Below are positions 50,884-64,000 of a stretch of 64,000 nucleotides of DNA, one piece after another. The notes beneath the pieces were generated by a model. It was not told where the DNA came from. It saw only the letters and a program-made list of their open reading frames with translations, and did not search any database. The DNA is taken from assembly GCA_020055645.1 (NCBI GenBank), contig CM034548.1, positions 31,050,201 through 31,114,200 on the forward strand, written 5' to 3'. The position numbers and the translations under genes are program-made. The stretch comes from Tomocerus qinae (taxonomy: Eukaryota > Arthropoda > Collembola > Entomobryomorpha > Tomoceridae). The number at the start of each line of letters is the position of its first letter. The first letter of the stretch is position 1.

Positions 50884-53800
50884 AGTACGGTGACGTTCTG
50901 GCGAATTTATGGGAAGGGATTCAATGGGCCACCTTTTCCTCAGTTGCATACAGTAGTAGGCCAATGCATATGCACACAGACAACCATCGACCACTTGTGC
51001 AGATCAACGGACACACATAATAGTATTAGATAGGTAGAGTAGTTTCAGTTCAGATGAAACTATACACTCACATCTCACATCACATAACAATTTAGCTCTA
51101 AGCTACAGGAAACAACGGAAATTGAATGTAATCGAACCAAAGTAACAACAACCGGTTCTTTTCCTGAATCTTGGCTTCTCTTGGCTTGTCACCCTTTTCG
51201 ACTCAACTGTACTCTTGCAGTAGCCAGCCACAGCATCCTCCTACTATCTTAGATAGCAGACCAACTTCTTTATACTTCTATATACTTGCTATTTCAATAA
51301 TGTTATTCTTTCTCACGTACAGGACCGAGTGCCACCAGATCACCTAAAACAACCAACAAATTCATATTAGCTACTTTTTTATACATTATATAATACATTA
51401 TACCATTTTATACAGGTAACTAATTAAAATAAAACACAATTCCTCACAATGTAATGCAACGTTATACAATCACGATGTAATAGACCAGTCATTGTATTGC
51501 ATCAACACCAACAATCTACATTTACACTCATTTAATTTTCACCAATTTGTGATTCTATGCTCAAATTAATATTTCTTAAGAAATCTGTTATCCAGCTTCA
51601 GTCTCTTCCAACAATACAGTACGGCACACCACCAAAGCTAAAAAACACAATCCTAGCATAAGTACAAATGTCTGTGTTAAGTTCCTTTCAAATCACACAT
51701 AATTTTATTATTCTTTGTGTACTTGGTTATTTCTCAGAGGTGTTTACTATCTTTGCGAATCTCATATTACACTTTGATGAGGCACAATGAGATTCCTAAT
51801 TTTTGTAATTAACTACCTGAATATTTTTTTCGCCAATTCTATAAAAACGTACGCAAAAATAAGAAAACTATAATTATTGATTGGATTATACTGAAAAATG
51901 CTAATTATGTAAAAAAATCACAATTAGAAGATGCTAATGGTTTTTCAATGATAATGGGTGCAGATACAGAAAACCATTGGAGATCTAATGTATTCTGTTG
52001 GAGAGTGAGCGAGGTAACTGAATTCACACGAGCAAATTGAGACGGAGGAACGTTTTCCTACCGTCCGTCTCTCTTCCCCTCTAGATCACAACTGTTCTCT
52101 TCTATGGATGGTGGTGGGTTATCTCGTATGTTACGTACGGATGAGACCGCCGACAGCTTTGCCTTTCTGCTTATGAGGATTAGAAGGCACCGTATAATCC
52201 TACTCTGCACATATGTAATACAACAATCATAAGAGACTTGATCTTTCTAACTACATCAAACTACACTTGTAGGGCTTATGCAGCAGAAGGGAAGCGGACT
52301 CGTATGTAAGTATGTATGGCATTGTTAGAGGTGCCTACATTACTCCTTTTGTTGGATTCTGTGTGGATGCATGTTAGAAGGTAAGAGAGACACTTACGAT
52401 GCAATTCAGCGTTTTTGCTAAGCAGGGTTAGTGTAGTGAGGTAGTTGGATAGGTTGGCTGTTATGTATGCATTGTGATTGTGTATGTTTGGATATCATGT
52501 ACTAGTCAAAGAATACCAAGAAAAATACATTCCATTTCTTTCCATAAGAGAATAATATGAGAAAGTAAAAGAATAGAGCCTGTCTCTCTTCGTATTTATT
52601 TTGTAGACAATAGTAATAGCAGAGTCAACTCAACTCAACTTGAATCACAATCAAACAACAAATAAACAGAGCTTTAGCATTAGCATGTTAATAGTGGCTT
52701 TTAGGATTTGCAATACAAAATACAATGGAATAATGATAGTAGAATATCCAAACTCTTCTTAACTGACTGAACTACATGATTTATTTAAGTCTGTTCTGGC
52801 AGGAACCAAAGTAGGCACTCAGAAATTACACACTGATATTACTAGAATGTTACTATTTTATTTAGTTCACTTATTTAAGTAGGATTATTACGATTCTGAG
52901 CTTGAGTAATTTATTAGGATACAATAATCACATAATATATTCATGTATCTAAATATGCATGTAAAGGATGCTCTTACTTCTGTATCACATCCTAAGCTAC
53001 AGTACAATCAATCAGGAACACCTAGATTCGTGGCGAGGCTTTTTCCGTTTTAATAAATACGTATTTACTTAGCTGACTCTTTGAATGTGAGCATGTCAGT
53101 ACATAAGTAACTAAAAGTCTACCTAATATTATTTATGTGAGAAGGTACAAAGCTTGGAGAGGACTCTTTATAAGTTTAGTAGGACGACATACACCTTGAT
53201 TTGATCCCTTGCCTTGGCCCAAACAAGTTGAACTGTGAGGTATATCCCTACATGCTTAGGTATATAGGTACACTGATATAGATATGACTGTTGTTCAAGT
53301 TTAAATGAAATTCTAAGTTCAAAAGGAGAGATGTAGGGTGAGGAGAGAGAAGTAGTACATAGCACATACACAAGTAGGTACCGTACAATAGAGCTTTATA
53401 TTTATATACTACTTGCAACCTGAATGTCAAGATTGAGATACCCGTCTTGTAATTTGTAATATAGAGAACTGTAATGTAAACTGTACACCTGAGTAAATCT
53501 CAAGATTTTTCAGATTATTTAGAGTTAAGGTTGCGTATCCCTCCTCTGAATTATCTGAACTTCAATTGCGGTACATTTCTATATAAATACATCTTATTGT
53601 CCTCCCTTGGGTTCTGTCTTACTTTTAAATAGGTCTTCTAATCACACTATAAGGTATTCCATATTCCAAAGACCTTAATCCCCTGGAATTCTAATGTCAC
53701 TTGAATATACTGACTTAAGGGCAGGATGTCCTGGATAGCTTGTTCTACATAATTTCAAAACAACTTATTAAAAAATACTAAACCAAGGACTAATCACATA

Positions 53801-56800
53801 TATATAGAACCCATAAAAAGGTTTAACGCTCTTTAAGATGTATCCAGTTAGCGTGACAATGAGTTAGGATTAATTTTTTAGTAACTATACAAAAAAAGTG
53901 AAATTACCTATACGTGTTTGAATTTATTTAATGCTGTGAAATCTTTCAGTGTTACCTCTTTGTGATTAGTAATCTAAGTGGCAGTTATCTGCAAGTATTA
54001 CATGAGCACAACCAATGTACTAACGCGTGTTCATTAAACTCTTACTGCAATTTTGAACATTTCTTCTCCTGGTGTCATCTTATCTATGAAAATGCAGTTT
54101 TCAAGTGAAAAACAGTGTTTGGGCAACATCCAATGTAATAGGCAGTTAAATTTTACAATACTGGCTGAGTACATCGTAGGGCTTTAGTAAATGCGTTGCA
54201 ATTTCTCTGAATGTATAAGTTTTGCCTTGTGCTGTCTATCAAATGATTTGAATGATGATAATGATGACGCAAGATGAAGCTTACAAGAAAATTGAGCAGC
54301 TACCTACAGCAGAGCGACGTTATTTCTTCATGATGTGACAACCATGACTGAGTGCCGATGAGTGAGAAGCTCATCACAGATAATTGTATGCCTTGTTTCT
54401 TGTTCGGTTAATTAAGTAGCTAGAAGTTTCTCAAATGACAAGAGAAAGACGAGGCGCGAGTCTAGAGTAATGTGAACTTTAAACATTGCACATGTCATAT
54501 CTTTCTATTTAGGTAGCTAATAATGTACTCTTAATTGTATGTTTATTAAAGCACTATTGGCTGTGCTTTGCTAATCCTCATATGCTAATCAAGTGCCAAT
54601 CTACCAATAATTAATTACATTATGCATAAAGATATAAGACACAGAGAAAAGAGAAGATGGCACTTAGAGATAATCACTAATGCTCCTAATAAACTTGAGC
54701 AAGTGAGAATTCAATTTTCAAAATCGTTCCCATTGCCTGTTGACCCGTTGCGTCATTTTAACTAACTCACATCACTTTAATTCCACTCACCATTCAGCAC
54801 TGGCTCTGTTGACATTCTGCTAGATAAATAAATGTATATTTATGTATAGACCGTTATAGTATTAATATATACTTTAGATTACGAAAAATCTCATTACAAA
54901 CTACGTCGATTCATTCCCCACAAGCGATTAGAATGCTACTATTATTGATATGCAAGCACATGCAAGTTCGTTTGAGTATTCATGTATTCTATGGAGTATA
55001 ATATAAGCAAACGGTTGATTCATAGGTAGGTACATGCTGCTAAATGGAATAGTTTTATTATTGTGTGGGAATCCACTGTCTGTCTCAATAGGAAGATTGC
55101 TACCATAATACTATCATTATAATGTCATCCTGCACTTGACTCTGGCCTGTCTGACCCGGCATATTATTATATTCAAAAGAAACTACTACAAAGCGCAAAC
55201 ATTCTTTTATTGCATTATATTGATTGCCATTAACACAGTAAGTATCGTGAGCGTGGCTAAATTCATGTGCAGAGTAGGCAGGTTGAATACAATAATGGGT
55301 AAATTATACAGTGTAATCGTAATCTCATGTTATGTCATTAAAATGTAGGTAAAGAATAAATACAAGCTTAATTAACTTAACCTAGTGCTGTAGTATAACC
55401 CATTGTTACTCTTCTTGCTCATCAAATGCATGTAAATACACAAGTGGACATCACTTACGTGCAAAATACTAGACGGGAGTCAGCGTTAATAACCATATTT
55501 AATTAAAAGTTTTCAAAATACTTGCAATAGTCAATTGTAAATGACAGACTCTGGGATACTGAAATAGTGAACTACAAACAAAAGTCAAACTACTCGCCAC
55601 GCACAAAAAAACGTGATACATCTCATCTAACTAACGTCATCATGCTGCAATTTATAATTTACAGTTGATGCACTAAATGGCGGTTAAAACCTTTACATGA
55701 CGTTTGGAAATTTTTATGTAGGTAATTATATAAATAGATGCATTAGTTTTATTATCTGACTCATACTCATAAAGTTCTAAACTATTTTATTGCTTCGTGC
55801 ATCTTTTATAAATGCTAAGTCTCCACTTATTTTAAATAGTGATATAAGCAGATATGTAATTGTGGACTATAATTGTATAGTGTATAGGTCATAGGTAAGT
55901 AGCTGAATAAAAAAGGGTTTATTATCCACTGTTGGGTGTACAATCAAGTTTGATTTTAAATATTTCTGTGCGAATTATAAAAAATATACAACAGGTCTCA
56001 ATTCTCATAACTTTAACAGGGAAAACTTTTGTTGCTAGAATTTAGTTATTTTTATTTCCATGTCAGTTCCAGTTTAAAACCATAGCAAAGACATACGTAT
56101 GTATCTTCTATGTTACGTTATTAAATAAAATTAGTAAAATATTTCAGCTCACTATTGTTTGTGTTGTATTATGCAATATGGGATAACTACATACATGGGA
56201 ATGAAAAGGCATAAGTACTAATAAACTAATATCAGATAACAGGGGCAACTTAAATGATTATCTCTGCCTACTACGAAATAAAGACAGGTACCTACAATAA
56301 ATAAAAAAGTTCATATGAAACCGAGAAGAAGATTCTCTGATGTGATTCTATAGAATGCAGGTTTCCACATGAATAGTAACAAGTTACAATTTCACTCTCG
56401 CTCTAGACAGTCTGCTATTTACCTTTTTATATCTTACAGGATCTTATTAACATTTACCTACATAATATTATGGTATGTACAATTATGTCTAACAAGTGCG
56501 AGTTGAAAACAAAGAAAACCTTTTATATAACAACACAAGTAAGCATTGTTTCATGTCTAAGAATTATAGCAACGTTTAGAAAGGTGTGTGGTGCATCTCC
56601 ACAAGCTTTATTTGAATCAACTTTAATCCAACCACTAATACGCAACGAAAAATTTACATACCGTAAATGTAACATTGATTGGTATCTCGTTTAACTTACG
56701 TTATATGTTATACCACAAGTGGTATTGAAGAAAAGGCATTTTAAATGGAATATCTAATAACCGAGCTTAATTCACTGATTACGGTATATGGTGAGAAAAA

Positions 56801-59800
56801 CAGAAAAGGAACTCCCACAGGAAAACCCTATCGCTAGTTTCATTACAGCGAATTCCACATTGGAGTTTATCATCGCATCGTCACCCTGCAGGATAATTTG
56901 ATATAACCCACATACATCCACAAATTGCACATGCATGAATGTTTACCTTTTCAATAAAGAACTTTTCAACTATTATTTTATTTAGCTCAGCATAGCCAGC
57001 CAGCAATTTTACTATCATCATAATCTAATTGAAGCTGATGGATGGAAGTGCAATGCCGTTCCATGTATGGTGGTGACCTAAGAAAAGTATTTCCACGATT
57101 ATCAGTGTAAATAACATCATGTGGTTGTAACTGGATTTAGGTAGAACTAAACCAAGTTGCATAAAACCTTACTTTTGATATCATTGTTATAAACCAGGCA
57201 ATTCTAGCACACTTTCCTCTCATACTTTCTATGCATGAAATAATATGCACCTGCTATAAGTATTTATTTAGGTGAATATATTAAATACTTCATGACTACC
57301 ATTGCTAAAATTAGCTTTGTGTCTAGTCCCAAATTATCTTCTTTATGAATAGATACTTATATAATTAATTTGTTCATCATTGTGGAAAAGTTATTTATAA
57401 TTCAAATGGGGTGATTAAGTTATTGGTAGAAAAAGGAATGGTGTCACATGCCAGGTCAAGTCAAGGCATTCATTAACATTTTTTAGTGTTCATACAACTG
57501 TTGCAGCTAAGAATGGAATTATATAACTATGTACCTATTTATATTATGTTTCAATATGCGTGATGAATCGACTAAGCGAAATGTATGAAATGAATGATGT
57601 TAAAAGATGTTATATAATTAATTTCAAAATTTTTAGAATATAAAATATTAAGGAAAATGTAATTTAAATGGAAATTGAACAATTATTAATTGAAGCATAA
57701 CTGGAAATTATTATTTTGTGAACAGTGTAATTATCTCAAGTTGTGGAGTTAAATTAAATGTTTTATAGGAAAATGTAGATTAGAATTGAGTCAAAATGAT
57801 AGAGTGGGTATGATGTTACCACAGACAATAAAATAGGGAGGCCGAAGTGCAGCTTTTAAAGAGGGGTAAAGATTATTGTGGCTCTTCTTTCCTTTTATTC
57901 ATACATTCTGCAAAGTTAACATACTAATCTAATTTTATTGAAACACACCTTTCGGCGTTAAATGTAAGTGCCACGACACGGCCATGACCATTGTAAAATA
58001 ATTACTATATAATATATGCACATAACAAATCAGAGGTAAGTTAGAGAGTGAGATAAACGAAGAAACTGAGAGCGATAGTTAAGGACTGATTGTTAACTTC
58101 CTAATAATAAGACTTTACATAGAAATTCCTTAAAGGTTTAAGTCGTTGCTCCACATTCATATAATTTGAATAGTTTTTGTGATAATGACCTATGCACTGA
58201 AATGAAGACAAGCCTGATAAGGAGGAATGCCTACTAGTAATAATATTATAATAGCGTGATGTGATACTGGTGAGATTTATAAAAAGACTTACATTATTTA
58301 GGTTGCCTTGTGTGTGCCTGCATATAATTAAACACACAGTGAACAGTTGAACATTTACGGTTTAACTCACGCACTACCAAATCTACTTTTATAACGATTT
58401 AACAATATGATGAGACTTTGACTTGTAAACCACTTTTTAAATCTGCTTATTGACCAAGTAAACTCTTTATGAATTTCAAGTCGTTTTTTCACTTTCCTTT
58501 GTTGTTTACTTATATTATACTAGAGATAGTAACTTAAGTACCTATATAATATCACAGTATTTACTGGAGAGGATCTGTATTTATTTGCACATGATTGTAT
58601 TTGTAAACAGGTGAAGGAAAATAAGATACTGCTTACTGATATATAGGAATCACTGGGTAATAGCAATATTGAACCAATCCAGACCAGACCAGACCAGGTC
58701 ACGGCACGGCACGATAATTTTTTTAAGAGAGCTCACTTGTTGAGGTTGGCCTTCATTTCCAAGATAAATATCTGCATAACTAGTAAAGTCATAACCGACT
58801 GGAACTTGTAATGTACCAAGATTCTTCTAACGAAACAATATGGTTTTAAGACTTATTTTTTGTGCTGATATATTCCACTATTGCTTAACCCACGTCCAGC
58901 CGTGGTACTATTACAAAAACAATGAATGACGGATGGGTGTGTGCAGGGTGAATTTTTGCAAGTTTTCCTTCCTCCAACAACTAGTAACTCTATCCACGTA
59001 ATAACTTACTGTTCAATTAAAATGACATCATTAAATTCCCATGGTAGATAAAATAAGTATGTTATATTTGTTATAAATGAATTTATTAAATGTGTCATGT
59101 GCTCACGTATTATTTGATATTTACTGTATTTACTAGCATAGTAATGCGTAGAATATAGGTATTTTAAGTATCACATTTTACGACATGAGTATGTTGGTAA
59201 AAAAATGTATAGTACACACAGTATATTTACCACATAGGAAAGGAATGCTATTTAAAGTATAAAAGTAATGTTATCGTCTTGTTGGCTTTGCTGCTTCAGT
59301 TCTATTTGCACTTTTATTCACAGGCAAGTAAATGTACGTTGTACAGAAACGACCAGTAGTGAGACAAAATTCATTTGTGTAAAAAGAGATAAGACAGAGA
59401 CCGGGATACTTTGCCTATCTCATTGATTGTCATTCTCAGGGCTTCATGAAAACCTACAAAAAATATTTTAGTATACATAATAATGCAAACACTCATGCAT
59501 GGTGCAACGTGAAGCAAAAAAATACACGAAATCCTAATGCGGTGTACTAAATTGTGTTTTATGAAACGAGAGAGCGAATCATCAGTTAATGTATTAAGTA
59601 GGGATATCTACATTATTCAGGCTTCTTAGATCTCTTCATTTTCGCTAGTTCCCTCTAATCCTAATTTACAATGCTTGTGTAATTTTATCAATATCTCCGA
59701 TGCTCCAATAGTAAAAGTAAACCTAAGTACTACTACTTAATTTATCCTACTTCAATTTTAATGCGCATTTATACCCATGACGTCCTCATGGCTTTTGTGG

Positions 59801-62800
59801 TTTACATTGTAATCTAAATGACATGAGCGTGAGCACAACATTCTATAGTAAAATGCATCAGGATTTGCATACAAACTCATTTTTCATGCACAAATACAAC
59901 AGCGTAACATATTATTAGCATTGCAAAGTATCGTACAAGGTACTACTAGCTACTCTGCAATTCCACTGCTTTAAAATTATCGGTATAATAAAACGAAGAG
60001 GACACGACAGTATTTCACAAAATCTTATGTCTTTAAGCTCAAAGTTCTAGAAAGGTATGATCCCTTAAAACTGTGAGTTGGGCATTCACAAACCAATTGC
60101 GAATTGCAACTAGTTAAATCCTACTGAATATTTTTAATTTCTCAGATTGAGCGTGTGTCCCATTTTACTATCTTAAATTATAGCTAAATTACAGGGTAGC
60201 GTTTTAATGCATTCGTGCTGAATTATTGATGGTTTTGTCAAATCCTTATGACAGATCAGAGTTAACAGAATGAAATGGAAATTTGCTGGTGTAGAAATAT
60301 GTAAAGCTTCATTATCTATACTAAACATACTTATGTCCACGATGGGTCATTATGACGATACTAGTTATCTCTCAAAATTGTTAATGCATGCATAACTGTT
60401 AGTACTTAGTAGCCTATGTTGTACTACTATGACGAAATGGCGAATGTGGTGACGGAAATTGATTTGTGCAGTGTACAGCAGTACAATTTGGGCAAATTAA
60501 CAACGTAGGTATCTTCTTGAAACAGGATGCCATTTATTACGGCTTTTATAAAGGAAGGTTTGGTGTTTGGGGTACCAAATGACGTGGCAAAATAATTTAA
60601 AAGGAAATGTATATTTTTATTTCTTAGAGTACGGCATAGTGCTATCACTGAGCTAAGTAGGCAGTTCTTCCATTCTGGGAGTCCCGCAGGACTAGGACAT
60701 GTAAACCAAAATGAGACCGCAAATCCTGGAAGGAAAATATTTTGTCCTCCTTCACATCCCGATCAACGAAACATTTTTCTCGTTTCCTCTGTCCGTCGTT
60801 TTGTCAGATTTTTTGTATTTCGCTATTGTTTCCTCACCTCAAAAGAGGAACAAAATGTTTTTGTTTGTTTCGACCACACCAATGATATGACATCAGTATA
60901 TTGATTTACTGTTAAACACACACCTGCAAGCTATGAAGTCATTAATACTTGAATTATAAAATATTTGTTAGAATAAAGTTGTAGTAGGTAATTCATTTTC
61001 TAATATTTTACCAGTTTTTATCATTCACCAAACCATTTCGGTATTTTTTATAACAATGGCTAACACTATTTTGCACAGTGCAGTGTAGTTAACACGAAAA
61101 TTAACTGTGACTGTAATGTATTTAAAGTAGGCAATTCTAATAGTGATTGTCAAATGAAGCATAAATAGCCTGCGAATGAAGGAATCAAGTTGCATTATAC
61201 ATGCTTCTCTGAGGTATTTCTGAAATCCTTGCTAGCCATGTCCTTAATGGATTTGACTCTTAAATACCTAATCTCCTAATAATAATAAAAAGTAGAAAAA
61301 CAATCGAGCGACAGCTATTGTCATGTTAAATTAAAGCTGGCAAAACGTGCTCCACTCTTTTATAACTTTTGCACATAATAAAAATCTTAACAAGATAAAC
61401 TGACAAGTTACAATGCCTAAGTCGGCAATTGCACGGCCTTTTGTACTACTATCAGGCATTTTATGTGTGGATACTTAAAAAGTTTAATTGAGCTTACTAA
61501 CGAAAGAAAACATTAAGTTTCAGAAATGCAAAGACAAACTTGTCATATTCTTTCTCATCTAATCTCAAGTATAAGAAGCTCTATAATTTTTCCTCGTGTC
61601 ACTCTTGAAATTATACACAAATATGCAATGATAAAATTAACATAGATAAGTAAACGTAAGTTGTGCTTGGTACCTTTGCAAATTATAAACAATAATTATG
61701 CAATAGTTATAGTTAGTAGGTGTCTGATGTCCTCTGAGTAAATCCATCTACCTTTGTACTAAAACATCAACTCATAATATAGTTAAGAACTGTATAATTC
61801 TTATATTTATTTGTCGTAGCTCTGATGAAAACGATTCTATATACTATATAATTCCATAAAAGTATTAACACTGAGATACCATCAAAAATATTGTACCAAC
61901 GCTTTGTTTGCGTTACCATTCTTTAATGTTTACAAACATACCTATACGTGCGCCTTTTAATGCTGCCAACAACCAGTGTCTCAAGTCTATTAAATATTTA
62001 AATACCTAGAATTACTCTCCTAAGCTATTACTCCTCCTTTATTATCTTTAGTGTGCACATAACAGAATTAATTATACGCCATTTAACTCGTATAGGATGT
62101 AAGAAATCTTATTTTTATTGTCTAATATTACTACACAGGTCGCTATTTCGCATTGTCTCTTGTGTCTTAACGTACTCGTAAAACTTAACTCCGTCTTTAA
62201 AGCTCGAATGCTAAACTTAATGCAAATACGAAAAACGTGATAGATAGGACGGTTTTGTCTTGTATCTCTTTGTACCAAATATAGTCTGTACTCCATACAT
62301 CAACGAGAAATTATAAAAAAAGGACATGACACAAAAACAATGAAACTAATTGATGACAATTATATTTTTGTATATAATCCTTAAACATTCAACACGCTGA
62401 TACAATTTCCGACTTGTATATCACATTGCCATAAATTGTAGATACGCAAACCTGCATTGAAATACCGTTTTTGAAAAATGTAGGAGTTTGAGAACAACCC
62501 TATATTATGTATGAGCTGGTCTTTGGGGCAAATTAGTAATTTAGTCTCTCCGAAAATGTAAACTTGTCATATGTCAAAAAGATCGTAAAATGTACACTAT
62601 GGCAAATAAATTTTCACAAATCATTATTTGATTTTCAGTGATACTTTATTTACATTTAATTTTCTCTTTGTAATCGGTTTTACTCTCCGAACTATGTTCA
62701 AGATGTCCTAGGCTACTCTATCTACAATAAGAAGGAGAAGAAAGCTTTATTTGTATGAGACACACGCGCAGAGTTGAAAAACGCAAGAGCATGTAGTTTT

Positions 62801-63780
62801 AGAGAAGAATTGCCAAGTTTTTAAGGCAAATTGATGGCTATTACGAAACAAAGGTATTTTTCGCAGTTTGCAATTGCAGTGTTTTACATTATGTGGACTT
62901 CAAGATTTTATTATAGGTATTATCACTAGTATTACAAGTACTTATAGGTAGTATGTAGAAGAGTTTCACAGTGGGAAGTCGACCATGGAAGACTATCGTT
63001 GACCGTTGCATTGTCATTCATTATGTTGTGTATGTAGTGGAAAAGGAGACACAAGGCTAAAAACAAAGTACTCAATTTTTGTACTAGATACATGTTGTGA
63101 AGGTTGGCAAAAATTTCCGCTGTCAAGAAATTTTACGGAAGGTACTCAATTGCTAAATTATTGATAATTCATCATAATTTAAAGTAAACTTTACTTTGAG
63201 GATATTTGAACCAAAAAACAGACCACGACGGTAGTTAATTAATACATTGCTATGATTACCAGAGTCGTTTCATAATAGATTTGACATGATTCACATTATT
63301 CTTTGTACACATATAAATTAGGAACGATGTTATTTATATTTGCACAGCAAGTATTGCATATAGTAATAATTTAATAATAATGATATAAATATTACTATTA
63401 CATTTCAGTTCTGGATACTTTGTAAAGTATCAAGAACTGAAAACCTTTCTAATTTAATGCCCATGGCATGAATATTAATTTTTTTGAATAATTATTTTCA
63501 TGTCAATTTACGGACCGAATCGCTTGAGTTTTTTTACCAAGCTGTTTTAGTAATAACTAATCATACAATAAAGTAATAAAAAACTTTATTATGCCAAGCT
63601 TGATTTAAATCACAGAAAATTATGTTTATTATTTACTAGTCTAACCGAAGTAGTATCAATCATTCAGCCGACTCCATCAGTCGACCCACTACATATGCTA
63701 TACATAATTCCTCCACATCTGATATAGTTATGCATGCATCCTAGAACGTCTGTATTTTCATACTTAGGGCAACTAACGCA
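50884..63780. other. Region upstream of torso-like
   Basis: Should hold the 5' UTR and promoter of torso-like near its left end. A TATAAA on the minus strand at 51274-51269 lies about 390 nt before the start codon and is a weak candidate. 51900-52200 is richer in GC, with purine tracts (minus strand GAGAGACGG) and a small hairpin GAGACGGA (52039-52046) / TCCGTCTC (52064-52071); it could be a regulatory block or untranslated exon. Beyond that I see only AT-rich DNA, a short (CCAGA)3 run near 58680, and no credible gene up to the minisatellite. Confidence 0.45.
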
Positions 63781-64000
63781 ATTTCAACTTAGGTCAATTT
63801 AGACCTATTCAGACAAATTTAGACGAACTTAGACCAATTTAGACGAACTTAGACCAATTTAGACGAACTTAGACGAACCTAGATCAATTTAGACGAACTT
63901 AGACGAAACTATCTCAATTTAGACTAACTTAGACGAAACTATCTCAATTTAGACGAACTTAGACGAAACTATCTCAATTTGGACGAACTTAAATAGTCTA
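63781..64000. repeat. Minisatellite with exact 10-bp register (runs off the window)
   Basis: From 63781 to 63990 the sequence divides into 21 consecutive decamers without any insertion or deletion. The common form is AGACGAACTT, with variants AGACCAATTT, AGATCAATTT, AGACGAAACT and ATCTCAATTT. A 20-bp higher unit (AGACGAACTTAGACCAATTT) dominates 63821-63860, and a 30-bp unit repeats three times at 63901-63990, differing at two positions. The array probably continues beyond 64000; the last ten bases (AAATAGTCTA) have diverged. Confidence 0.9.

Noticed and set aside
50884..50949. Upstream in-frame ATG at 50949 as the torso-like start
   Set aside because: T at -3, and it would place 22 hydrophilic residues before the signal peptide; ATG 50883 fits better. 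It remains possible as an alternative.
52437..52460. let-7-like start TGAGGTAG
   Set aside because: The sequence diverges after the seed and no complementary arm follows within 100 nt; no precursor hairpin.

Overview
This is AT-rich eukaryotic DNA with intron-split genes (GT-AG introns, mostly 50-200 bp inside the compact genes). It carries parts of an animal gene set: a Cdk9 kinase, an F-box protein, the alpha subunit of phosphorylase kinase, and a Torso-like MACPF protein, a family known from arthropods. A hexapod or other pancrustacean is therefore likely. A springtail is plausible because divergent F-box/LRR-like genes are common there, but that is inference.

Layout. 1-1412 (+): the 3' five exons of Cdk9, cut by the window edge. 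1413-7590: non-coding, rich in inverted repeats and small hAT-like relics. 7591-11000 (+): a two-exon F-box gene with a 0.7 kb palindromic foldback element in its intron. Its last codons and stop lie inside a hAT-like transposon (10975-11661). 11955-12978: a tandem duplicate of the 3' end of that gene, now a pseudogene fragment, interrupted by a second foldback element (12148-12770). 13751-21305 (-): a complete phosphorylase kinase alpha gene in 24 exons plus one alternative exon. 21306-29000: intergenic, with one candidate micro-ORF. 29001-50883 (-): torso-like in two coding exons separated by a 20.8 kb intron. 50884-63780: upstream non-coding DNA. 63781-64000: a minisatellite with an exact 10-bp repeat register, running to the window end.

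The genes do not form an operon or pathway. Cdk9 (transcription elongation), the F-box protein (probable ubiquitin-ligase adaptor), PHKA (glycogen breakdown control) and Torso-like (secreted, egg-pole/terminal patterning and developmental timing in flies) are simply neighbours. The left 13 kb is full of transposon traces. The right 40 kb around torso-like has almost none that I can see.

Most interesting observations: (1) phosphorylase kinase alpha has two homologous, phase-matched exons whose joint inclusion gives an immediate stop, so they look mutually exclusive; (2) a hAT insertion with a recognisable 8-bp target duplication has replaced the C-terminus and stop of the F-box protein; (3) the tandem duplicate next to it serves as a natural empty-site control for two independent insertions. 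All exon boundaries were read by eye; no search or alignment program was run.
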